NCBI RefSeq assembly: GCF_964204865.1
Contig: NC_135261.1
Location: 13,640,001 to 13,704,000, forward strand
Origin: Styela clava
Taxonomy: Eukaryota; Chordata; Ascidiacea; Stolidobranchia; Styelidae
Direction of reading: 5' to 3'
DNA: 64,000 nucleotides
Below, piece by piece: positions 24,576 to 35,537 of the stretch; within the stretch, counting starts at the first letter, position 1, and each line of letters opens with the position of its first letter. Under the pieces are notes generated by a model. It worked only from the letters and a program-made list of their open reading frames with translations. It was not told where the DNA came from and did not search any database. The translations under genes and the position numbers were made by a program.

Positions 24576-27500
24576 ATGGCAAGCGGCAACAACTTCAGTG
24601 AATTCGATCAATTTAACGTAACACAAATTGGCCAAAATGTTAGCAACGATGGAAATAATGTTACATCTCCGCCGCCTAGTCCACTTCCTCAGTGAGTATT
24701 TATTTATAATGATAATGCATTAACCCAAATTAAAATAGGATAAGATTTTTTTTTGTCCAGAACGAGGGAATAGCCTATAAACGACTTAATCATATAACGA
24801 ACTTCGTCCTCTTGTATGGGTACCATACAGTATTTGGTATGGGAATAATTAACTAGATATTTGTTGCGAATGTATTGACTTTAAGGCGTAACCGATCGGC
24901 GGTTATGTGATCCACCATATGACGGCACAGAGTCCAACAGTTCTCTTCGCCATTTTTATTCAACTATATTCGAAAATAGGAACCATTGGAATAAATTTCT
25001 GTACCATGTTTCCATCGCAGACTCAAGAATTGCTCAACCAAAGGAGTTTGAATGACAAAATTATAACTACATGCGTGTTCTTTCTTGCGTTAACTAATAA
25101 AAAAAACATTGATTGATTACTTGAATAATATCTAAGCAAAATAAACGTTAATTTCAAAATAATAATCTGATCCAGCAGACTAAACTAAATGCAATATTTT
25201 GTAAAAATTAATGTGTTTATTCAATTCATCAGGCTGAATAAGATTCAGGATATGTTTTTCACAGTAATGTCGCTATACAAAAAATCGATCAGTTACTAAA
25301 TATAAGCCTTTTTTTCAGTTATCAAGTATAACTCTAGATCAGGGTTCGGCAACCCACGGCCCGCGGGCTAGAAAAATAATCCAGCCCGCGACGCTTCAAC
25401 GAATTATAGCGACAAAACGGCGGTTTTGACGATGAATTAATTTCATAATCTACGCTCGATTATTGTGAGACATGTGTAGATTAAAATGATAATATAACCT
25501 AACAATTTAGTGAACAGCTACTCATTTAACGAGTCTACAATTTAATTAGACAAATGACAACACGCAGAAAATGTGATGACAAGTGCAGAAGGTTCAATGG
25601 CGCAAAGAATATTCGAATAGAACTTTTTGAGATGCCATAAAGAAATAAAATACATATTCTATTCAAGAGATGTATCATTGCTTGATTTTTATAAAAGTAT
25701 CTTCTTGAAGGAAATCTCTATCAAAATTTGACAAACCATGCGAAAAAATTTACATCGATGTTTATGTTTGCGATTATTTTCGACAATGAAAATTACAAAG
25801 AGCAAACTGAGAACTCGGATAATGATTCCCATTTAGAAAATGTTCTAATCTTGGTTTCATCCAGTGTGCCACATCATGTCAAAAAGCTATCAAGCGCGAT
25901 GAAACAACAATTATCACATTGAATGTCATTTGTAAATTTTTTCTTTTAGTAAGACGACTGAGTTGAGTTCAAAAATTGGCGCAGTCTTTGCGCGCTGTTT
26001 AAAATCTAAATTTTCAACTTCTGATTTGTGTGAAAATATTGTGATTCATCGGCCATCCGTTACGTTTTTAACTTTCTAAATATATGTGCGGCCCGCCAAG
26101 ACCCGCAACCCTTAATTCTGGCCCGCGAGCGACAGAAGGTTGCCGACCCCTGCTCTATAGATGGTGGATTATAATTTTTTCATTTGATCAAATATCATAA
26201 ATTGGCTGAATATATAGCTCACATCTTGTTTTAATATGTGTAACCTCATTAGATATACTGGAAATATCTTTTTAAACGCCCATTGTGAACCACAAGTAAA
26301 ATGCCCATAGCAAATTATCAAACCTTTTACTAAATACACTATTGTAATACAATTAAATATTACTACTATAAATCTTACAAATATCTGGTAAATTTTTAGG
26401 GAGCCGTTTTTTACACAATTAGAAGTTGCTGTTTTTGGAAGCATCATTTGCATAATGTCCATCATTGGAATAATATTGAACACCATCACGTTCTTTGCAA
26501 TCTTATTCGATGCAAAACTGAAAAAGTAAGTGAGAAGAACTAATATCTATTTTTCTTCTACATCTTTATATTTTTTTTTATCCTTTTATCCCCCCTCTCC
26601 CTTAAATTTCGATCTGTATTATTTATTAAATTTTTTGATTATATTCTCTCTCATTGCGTATTTTTAATAATATTTTCCAGTTCAGTTTTCAACGTTTTTA
26701 TATCGAGTTTGTGCGTTTCTGACTTTTTCTCATCAATCAGCAATCCGTTGACATTTTTTGCATTGATGGAAACTCAAACAGATTATTTATTTTCAGACAT
26801 TGTGTGTAAGGTAAGTCTCATTTACTTTGTGTAAATGTTACTTAAATGTATATACATTTAAGTTATGAGGTCAAATTGAAGTTAGGTATATCACAAAAAC
26901 ATTATACGCTACAGTTTTGCATGGTTGAAACTTTAACAAAAATTAAAAAATAAATGAATTGTTTAGCATTATAAAATATTCATTACTATGTGGAAGCAAT
27001 ACCGAATTACACCATATTATTGTTACTATATCTTGTCTCAGCAATATGTAAATTCCTATAACATGTTTTTTTTCACGGGGCTAATGAAAGCTTGATTTTA
27101 TATTTCACAGTTGCATACCGCTACTGATATATGGACGACCATATGTACCATTCAGCATATTCTTGTATTTTCACTCCTTCGTCTTGTTGCTGTTTCGTAT
27201 CCTCATCATATTAAACGTATCAGTGTTTTGATGGCCAAAGTAAGTTACTTAATTATAATGTTACTCGCTAGAGCTGCGTTGTTTTGTATACATATTATTC
27301 TATTATTGATTCATTTACAGTTTAATCATGGTTGAAGCGACCTGCATCAAACATAAAAGTCTCCAATGTAATTTTCTTGAAAATTTATTAGATGCTTGAA
27401 ATCCATGACTTAAATTAAGTACTACTAAATTAATTTGAAATAAAAACCTAACCTCATATATGTTAAAGCACAAAAAAACATATTACATAGTACGCATAGG

Positions 27501-30500
27501 GTAAGATAATGTTGTTTTAAAAATAGAAAACCAATTATTTATGTTATTAATTAGCTTCGGTAGATGATAATCAGCACCTCTGCGTTCTTTATCCAGATGT
27601 ATTTATTTTCAGATCGGAGTTGCTGTCATATGGTTGGAAACTTTTGGAGTGTCTTTTGTACCCTACTTTCTCTTTATGGGAGTATTCAAAGGTTCCTCAC
27701 TTGATCCTAACGTTATGTCGTGCAGGGCTGACGGACAGACGTGAGTGTTGCACATCCAATGCATTTTTTTTTTCTTTTGAATTTTCTGTTGTTACAAAGA
27801 TTCAATTTATCAGAGGTTGAAAGTTATAAGTTTACTCTTTTTGATATGCTCAGTTAAACTTTGATTTTTTTTAAATTTTGAATCAATTTTGTTACTAGGT
27901 AAGTCAGTTTTTGTGTCCATTGCTGGCATTTATAGTGAATCGAACGAACAGTGTACATGTGTAAAAAGTTATAGAAATGATACAATGCTTATTTGTGACG
28001 GAAGGTGTGCGGCTTTAATTTTTGACTACAGTACTACACCCTATCTTCTACAGCCTTAATCGCGTTGTTTTTGTCAGGATTAATCAATTTAATCGGTTGA
28101 ATCCTATGTAATCTAGTCCAACTCGTCAAATTATAACATATATATAATTAATTAATAATAATCCTTTTGATTTCAGAATAATAGCCTTCTCACAATACAT
28201 AAAATATTCATATCCAATCATATTCTATGCACCTATAATTTTGGTGGTTATATGTTCCATTGCTTTAATATATCTCATGATACAAAGGAAATTATCCAAA
28301 GAAGCACTAGGTAAGGATTAGATCTAACGTCACTTGTTTCTTTATTAATAGTCAGTTTATCGTGCAGAGGCGCGTTGCATGTATTTGAAACTTGCTGTCG
28401 CGCTTCTTTTATTCTGTTGACAATTTTTCGTTTTTCGTATATTGTATATATGGATTCAGCACATATCAACATTTCTCTAAGTCAACGATGTACGAATTTC
28501 TCCAAAGGGAGAAATTTTGTCGTTCTCATGGAGGTTCTTTGTTTTCCATTCGTCGTAATATCATTTATATTCTTTCCTTCTTTAATATGATTATTATACT
28601 TGTTTATGCAAACATTATAAACTATATAAAACCGTGCAAAAGAATATGAATTGCGCGTGCTACTAGCTAAAGAACTATTGAAGATTGAACATTGAAGAGT
28701 AGTTATTATGCATAGTAGGGAAGGAATAAAAAGTTCGGAAATAGGCGAAGAGGGAATTGTACAAAAAAGTCTGGGGATTACTGGTTTCGAATTTAAACGT
28801 TGATAAGATTTTTTATATAATTGAACATTATATTTATACTTGAACTAGTTTGTGAAATCATTGTCAAAACAACTTTGCCTAAATGCTCGGTCATGATGTA
28901 GACCAGGGGTGGGCAACTTCTCTAGTCGGCGGGCCAGATGTGAGAGAATGAAGTCCTCGGCGGGCCGGATTATAACAAAAAATACTTCGGTATCCAATCT
29001 TTGTTAAACTCTCGACACTCTCTGTCAATTTTACGTTTCTTGGGATATTTCATAGTTAATAAAACCTAGAATTAATATAAAATCTAATTTCTCAAATATA
29101 TTTATATTTGGAATCTGAATATAAATATAACTGATAACAGTAGTGAGGAATGTTTACAACGCTCCCTGCGTTTGTTTAACAAGTGTGCTAACGCAATTGA
29201 CCTTCCTCCGAGCATCGACTTCCCTGTTTACTTCGTGACATTGGCCAATCAGCAAGATGCAAAAAGTGACGTACCAATGCTCTCTTTTCGCATCCGCTCA
29301 GACACTTTTTTCACTCAGACAGATTTTCAGGCGTGGTCGTAAACATTACCTCGATTTTGCGTTTTTGAAACTCGTATTCGTTAGTTTTCAGTTGTGTTTC
29401 GGAAATTCAAATATAAATCAGATAATTCAATGATTACTCTGACTTCCTGAAGTTTTAATTTAATTGCAGTAATAAAAAAATAGTGTAGAAATAACTGTGA
29501 CAGACTAGGCCAAAATTCTTTACCGGTAGGCCTACTTTAAAAAAAAACATATTGTTGTATGCGATGAATCATTTTCAAACACATACCCCATTATACAAGT
29601 GCCAACTCGCGAAATCACTCTTAAAATAAGCCTCGACAATTTTGCAATGGTAAAGTATGAGAAGACTTTTTCGGGGGTCAAAGGTCGGGGATTGTTGCAT
29701 TGTTTGTTCACTAAGACAATTGTTTATTTCCCCAGCTCGCACTGACAGTGCGGTGAGAGTAGAGCGATCGGCAATTTTCAGGAATGATGCGTCGGACCAC
29801 ATTACAGAGTGTGGTTGGATACAGTCGGCGGGCCGTCAAAATTCCGTCGCGGGCTGGGCCCGGCCCGCGGGCCGTATGTTGCCCACCCCTGATGTAGACG
29901 TATCATTTTTAGGATTTATTGAGGTTTGTTGGATGACCATTCAGGCGATCATAATCATGCATTACTCCAAATATTAGGTAATTGAAAGTCAGAAAGACTG
30001 AGTAAAAAACGACTTTTTTCCGTAGAATGCTGTTACTCGAATACACAAAAAAGGTTGACAATTGATTTCTTCAGAGCTGAAATATTTTCCGATTAATATC
30101 ATATAACTGATTCATGAAATTAATATGTGGTTTCGATTAATGCTTTTGGGGTCAATGGTCACAATGGGTCTTCAATGGTTGAGAAGTGACGTAATTACTG
30201 AAAGACGATAGTCTGAAATGGTAGCGTCGGCTTGTTATTCCTTATTGACCCTTAAAATGCCAATACGTTTGGTGCATCAGCAAATCGAATTAAGAAGCTA
30301 ATATCCATAAAAATAATTTTTAAACAAAAACATCAGAATAATTGAATAAAATATATTTAGTAACCAAATTAATGTAATTAATATTATTATTTTCAGGAAA
30401 TGGCAGGAAGACAAAAGATGAAAATTTTGCCATTCTTCAGCTATCTTTAATTTTGCTTTCTTTCCTGATTGGATATATTCCGGATGTTGGTGAGTATTTG

Positions 30501-31294
30501 TGTGACCTTTTTAACAGGCCATTTAGTTGGTTTTTTCTTGACTTTTCGTATTTCGTTCACATAACCCGCGTTTGATTCCTTTCCCCAAAATGTCCTCATC
30601 TTATTTTTCTTTTGGTTTTATTTTTATTTTTTGTTTCAATATCTAGCTCGCCGACTATTCAACACGAATAACTCACTAAAATCCAAGTCGGATTTGTTGA
30701 TTTATATTATACCGATATTCATTTTGCGATTTTCGGAATGTCTGAATCCAGTATTCTACAATATATCTTCCAGGCAAGTTTTATTCCATTTTAATTCAAA
30801 AAACTTTTTAATCATATTGCTTTTTTACAAAAATGATCAATTCGTTATAAAAAACTGCCATCTCGAAAAACCATATTTATTTAGGTTATTTATACGCCAA
30901 AGTAATGTGGTCAATTCAGGAGTCCCTTATTTATATTACTTTTACCGTTTATGTTGAATAATCAAGTAATAATAAAAGTATATTATGCAATTCAAGAGTC
31001 TTGCTACACACTAACACAAATGTATTTCTGTAACGTTTTGCCTGAACGAAGTCATACTTTCTCAGACAAGCGGTTCACAACAATCAACTCATAATAATAA
31101 AAGTAATGTTTCTTTTTTTTCATACTTTTTGCAGCTCAATTAGAAATGCATCTGTAGACTTACTCAAAAAATTGTTTTGTTGCTGGAAACGAGATTCGAG
31201 ACCTTTGCAGGAATCGGAACAAAATCGAAGAAGGTTGCCTGGTAGTCAAGAAACAAAATTTAGTGAGCAAAGCACAAGAAAAACCAATGCATAA
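24576..31294 (+). CDS. Class A (rhodopsin-like) G-protein-coupled receptor, 380 aa
   Basis: Nine coding exons: 24576-24691, 26400-26525, 26681-26810, 27111-27239, 27613-27740, 28177-28310, 30397-30489, 30647-30773, 31135-31294. Phases match at every junction, giving 380 codons. The N-terminus has four possible N-glycosylation sites and no signal peptide. Seven membrane segments carry the family landmarks: Asn66 (TM1, GIILN), Asp95 (TM2), Cys123 and Cys204 (likely TM3-ECL2 disulfide), Arg148 (TM3), Trp174 (TM4), Pro229 (TM5), Pro283 (TM6) and NPVFY at 319-323 (TM7). A CC pair (343-344) could be palmitoylated. Odd points: DRY is LRL, TM6 lacks the CWxP motif, and the third loop is short. Intron 8 uses a GC donor (CAG|GCAAGT). 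Ligand and subfamily are not recognisable. Confidence 0.88.
24750..25000 (-). repeat. tRNA-derived SINE fragment in GPCR intron 1
   Basis: The text around GGTTATGTGATCCACCATATG and GAGTCCAACAGTTCTCTTCG is a diverged, minus-oriented copy of the SINE defined at 44,946-45,262. The tRNA-like head is not clear here. Confidence 0.45.
25340..26152. mobile_element. Non-autonomous hAT element (813 bp) in GPCR intron 1
   Basis: Ends CAGGGTTCGGCAACC and GGTTGCCGACCCCTG are near-perfect inverted repeats with GC-rich subterminal CGGCCCGC-type sequence. The flanks are CTCTAGAT on the left, which fits the TCTAGA-centred hAT target preference, and CTCTATAG on the right, a partly decayed duplication. The small internal ORFs show no transposase motifs I recognise. 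Confidence 0.8.
28904..29891. mobile_element. Non-autonomous hAT element (988 bp) in GPCR intron 6
   Basis: Inverted ends CAGGGGTGGGCAAC and GTTGCCCACCCCTG are flanked by a perfect 8-bp duplication ATGTAGAC (28896-28903 and 29892-29899), so the insertion is fairly young. Subterminal GGCGGGCC-type repeats occur at both ends. The ORFs inside (about 29,575-29,980) are short and are not taken as genes. Confidence 0.92.
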
Positions 31295-31299
31295 AATTT

Positions 31300-32370
31300 T
31301 GTGATACACTAGTATTATTGATCAAACAATAAGAAACACATGGAGAACATTGACTGTAAAAAATTGTAAATTTACCTTCTGTAAAATATTTGTTACAATC
31401 GTTTTTCATAACAAATTTTTACTCTTGTCTCTCAGTCAAATGCCCAAAAAATGCAATTTGAGTTCGGTATGTGGCTCAATGCATATGAAGATGAAGACAA
31501 TCCACTCACGTGAATAATAGTTTATATGTAATTTATTTTTTCCAAACTTTCTTCAAAAGGAAACAACATAGTTTCTAGTTGTCGCTGTTTCTTCATTCAA
31601 TTCTATTGCGATGTTTTGTTGTTGTTATGATTATATAGCAATTTGCTTTTTTAATGATCTAGATATTTATATTCATAGTAAAAGTTATTGTCAAAAAAGC
31701 TCTTTAATTTAAATAAGTTGCACACGTTATGTAAAAGCTTTATAATGGTTTTGGTTGCTTTCATAAAATGTATTCGTTTTGTAATTTAAAATTCTGTTTT
31801 ACAAGTTTTGTAAAAGTTTGCCGTTAAAAATGTTATTTCAGTCGAATATAGTTTTACTGAAATGAGAAATATAGTCACTGTATAACACATACCCAGACTA
31901 ACACAGACTATCAGAATGGTAGCAAAGAGAATGAACACTAAAGACTAAAATCAAATTTAATGATAAAAGATAGATAAGTTTATCTGAACTATTGTTTATT
32001 ATAATATTTAGTGTGATTTCCTATAATTTAAAAATAATCTGACGTGCTGAAGAAAAGTTCTGTTGTGTAAGAAATGATTCGAGATTGGGAGAGGTCGTAG
32101 CAAGGTTCGTTGGAAGTAAACATACGCCAATACTTCAGAAACTTGCGCAGAAATAAATTAATAATAAATTTGCAATACAAAAAGTTGATACGATTATATT
32201 TCAAATATGTATTGTCAAATTGTACTCATTCTGATTTATGTAAAATTCTACTCTCTGGGAATCGAAATATCTTCTACTCCTTTTCCGATTACCAATAACT
32301 GTGAAGATCCGTGAAATCTAAGTAAAAATTGATTTTTTGTTTTCAAGTAAATCGTAATTAAACTGTATAA
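31300..32370. other. 3' flank of the GPCR gene, no gene seen
   Basis: AT-rich, presumably containing the 3' UTR of the receptor. I see no exon, repeat or RNA gene. Confidence 0.4.
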
Positions 32371-32380
32371 AACGCTTAAC

Positions 32381-32509
32381 ATGGACGAAGCCATTATGGA
32401 TCACCTTGTCCTAGAAGCATCATATCCTTCTTTGATTCCTGCAGAAAAGTCAGCAGTCAAGTTGAATTTCTCAAAAGCTCTCAAAAAGAAAGCAGCAAAT
32501 TTTGCATGA
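32381..32509 (+). CDS. Unidentified 42-aa ORF
   Basis: The start codon is in a reasonable context (AACATGGACG). The predicted peptide is acidic at the start and lysine-rich at the end (SKALKKKAANFA). Its composition looks more protein-like than the surrounding ORFs, but it has no recognisable domain, signal or splice donor. It could be a 5' exon of the membrane ORFs that follow, a relic, or chance. Low confidence. Confidence 0.2.
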   Translation: MDEAIMDHLVLEASYPSLIPAEKSAVKLNFSKALKKKAANFA

Positions 32510-32753
32510 TAGACATCTTTCATCCTATCTAGATAAGTTTTCGCTTAAGTTAGATCGCTAAATCGATGACGTTCTTAGCAACCAAGAATTTTGATATATT
32601 ATATATTTAGAAGAGAAGAAGAATGTTTAAAGCTGAGCGCTCTGAATTTGTGCAGTTGCTAACATAATACATGCGGCATGAATAATTTTTTTTTTCATTC
32701 GTGCCTTTTCTCGTTTGTCTCTAGAATCTAGAGATCTAGATTATACTACTCTG

Positions 32754-33725
32754 AGGCGATCTACCCGTAACCCAATTGTTTAGTACATATGCGTTCAGTA
32801 ATAGTTTATCTAGTTTGCAAACAAAAAATTCTCCGCAACTAAAAAATTTTAATTTTTTTTTTGAAGATTTTCAACAACATGATGCTGAAACTTGGGATAA
32901 TGCCAAGCTATTACGAAATAAGCAAAACCCACATTGCAGATGTCGCATTTATCATTTATTTGTGATTTTTTACTTCGCATGTATATTCTCATTAAAATAT
33001 TTAGACCAGGTAAATATAATTGTATTTCAGTGAGAATTTAGAATAGAAAGTATCAATTATGAAATGCGAACAGGGTGGAAAATCCAACTCAAATTATGAT
33101 TGATCCCAATGCCATACTTATCGAATGGGTTGCTTGTGAGACCATGTCGATTATACTTTTACTTGTAACTTTTTATACATGGATAGCGTTGTCCGTTTAT
33201 TACACAAAAAAAGTAAATATCACCATATGAGATTGAAAGAAATTTTTCAGCATATATATTCGTCAGTCTTGACAATGAACACATTTTGTATGGCTACAGT
33301 ATTTTTTACTTTTTAGCGTTGCTTTTTTCAAGTCGATGTGATACGGGGACGATACAGTTATTCACCTAGTTTGCTCTACTTGGAAAAAAATCAATGTCGT
33401 CTTAATGGGGATTGTTTCTCTATGCTTTACATTTTGGTTCCGGCAGAGACTATTTTACGAGAATTCAAATTTAACGAATAGATGGACGCGATTCGCAAGT
33501 ATCGCCATTTTGCCTACTTTACTAGGGCTTTATCTTTCTGTAACAGTTTACTATATAACAAAATATTTAAATTACAGGCCATTACCACCGTATGGCTGTT
33601 CAACATCTCACGATATGATGCCTTTAACTAGAATAGCATGCACAACTTTTGTTATTCAAGCCGTTCTGTTATTTTTATTTGTTTTTCCAGTTTTTAGCAT
33701 AAAACACTTTGTAAAAATATTTTGA
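32754..33725 (+). CDS. Unidentified exon-like ORFs with membrane segments
   Basis: Three pieces look protein-like. 32,754-33,009 ends at CAG|GTAAAT and carries one hydrophobic segment. 33,067-33,214 codes DPNAILIEWVACETMS followed by a hydrophobic stretch (LLLVTFYTWIALSVYY) and ends AAA|GTAAAT. The third, about 33,345-33,725, has two or three hydrophobic segments (including ILPTLLGLYLSVTVYY and AVLLFLFVFPVFS) and a stop. The phases I can assign do not join cleanly: piece one ends in phase 0, and piece two needs phase 2. So this is either a gene with exons I missed or a decayed one. A multi-pass membrane protein is the only suggestion the sequence allows. It may be unrelated to the GPCR upstream. 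Confidence 0.3.
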
Positions 33726-35530
33726 ACGATTCAACGTTGTGTTACTTGATTGCACGCAATTCATGTGATAAAACACGATTGCGAATGTATACGAATGACC
33801 GACAAACGTACATATTGACAACGTAAATTTTTTCGATGGAGTTCAGGAAAGAATTCACCTAGGATAAAATGATATTTTCCGATCGGCGTACAACTGCATT
33901 GAATTCACTACCACTCAGCTTCATTTTTATCTCAGATGTCTGTAGTTGGTAATTCTGTTTTTTATTTGTTTTCCAAATGGCATTGTATGCGAGAAAAAAA
34001 TAAAAGGCAAATTAGCATTTAGCTCTCGTATACCCTCCTCAAATATATTCTGCTTCTCCTTCAGTTCATGCACGTTTGAAAGGAGACTGCTGTAACACTA
34101 CAGGTTGTAAGCAATGAATAGATCAATTGTATTAATATCTCATAAAAGTCGAAACAGCATTGTCGCCAGTAGTTACATACCGCTATACCTGGAGTACCAT
34201 AATAGTTCACTCATTATTAGATTGAATTGAAGCCCGGTTTATTTTATCATATTCCATGGATTCGTGACTTGTTGGCCACCAAAAACAATGGCGCTCACTT
34301 TCTGACAAGATGGTCAGTGGTTCGCCATCCCTACTGCAAATATGTCGATGAACAAACACATTTAGCACACGTTATTTTGATCAGATGTGCCCCAGTTTTA
34401 GTATGATGATAATTACAGTCTTCATATCCACGTAGAAAAATGTAATATGGTAACTGTTTAAGGCAGTATGCGTCATGCCAGTGAAAAACACGAAGAAAAA
34501 AGACTTTTAGTTTAAAAATATTAGTGCCGTTGCCATAATGCAATGACATACTTTTCATTCCACTCCTGCTGTAGGCAAGGTTCATTGATGTTACATTGAT
34601 TTTATTTTTATTGATTGAGAAACAATTCACCATATCACATTAAATTTTATTAAATTTATCATTTTCGATTAGTCGATTTTCTTCATAAAATATTATTTCT
34701 TCCTTTGTTAATTCTGTTATTTCGAATTTACGAGACCACTTTTGTTTAATACTTTTATCTGAGTGTTTTGTTTATATTATATACTATAGTTTAAATATAA
34801 AGAGGACAAATTTCAGAGTAACGACTCATATTTCGGCAAATGCCCTTCTACTTTATTCTGAAATCAATAAACTTATGTGCAAGTAATTAAGTAATTAAAT
34901 ATAATAACTCATTTTGAATTTGAATACGCACAGCATAAGCTAGCGAGGCTTCACCTCGAAGAAAGTGAAACACAGATAAAACCGTTTATACACGTTGGTA
35001 TTATACATCGATACCGCAATATTATTACTATTTGGTAAATACTGGATAAAACGGGGCGCACTTCAAGGTAACATATTGGTAAAAAGTGAAATTGAAGGTC
35101 GTTATTAAGCGGGACAATTTTACGAACAGGTATATCATGGCATACCCGATGGTAATACTATTTTCATTCATTACAAAATGACATGTGTGCATAGAGTCTA
35201 AAAAACTGAGAAAACGATCATAAATGTTGCTTTTTTTTTCAATATTTTAACAGCCAAAGTGAAATATTATTCTGTACTATGTAGAGAGGTAACGGATGGC
35301 TTAAATAGAATGTCTAGGACTAAAAACGCGACTCTCTTGCCACCGCTCTTGTTCGTTTTGGTGGTATTCGATCAATGTGTTTTAATCAACTCGGCCTTTT
35401 GTTATTCATAGATTTAGAATTGCCAATCAACAATAAGTGGAAATCGAGACGTATTGTTTATAGAAGACAAAAGTTTGATTTTTCAAAATACCACTGTGGA
35501 AAATAGATGTAAACTAATGAAACACTCTTA
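33726..35530. other. Gene-free AT-rich stretch
   Basis: No exon is recognised. 35,370-35,530 (3' flank of copy C) matches 39,730-39,900 in inverted orientation. Confidence 0.4.
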
Positions 35531-35537
35531 GTTCTCT

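Noticed and set aside
29575..29977. Overlapping 75-aa and 106-aa ORFs
   Set aside because: They lie inside the hAT element at 28,904-29,891 and show no transposase motif.
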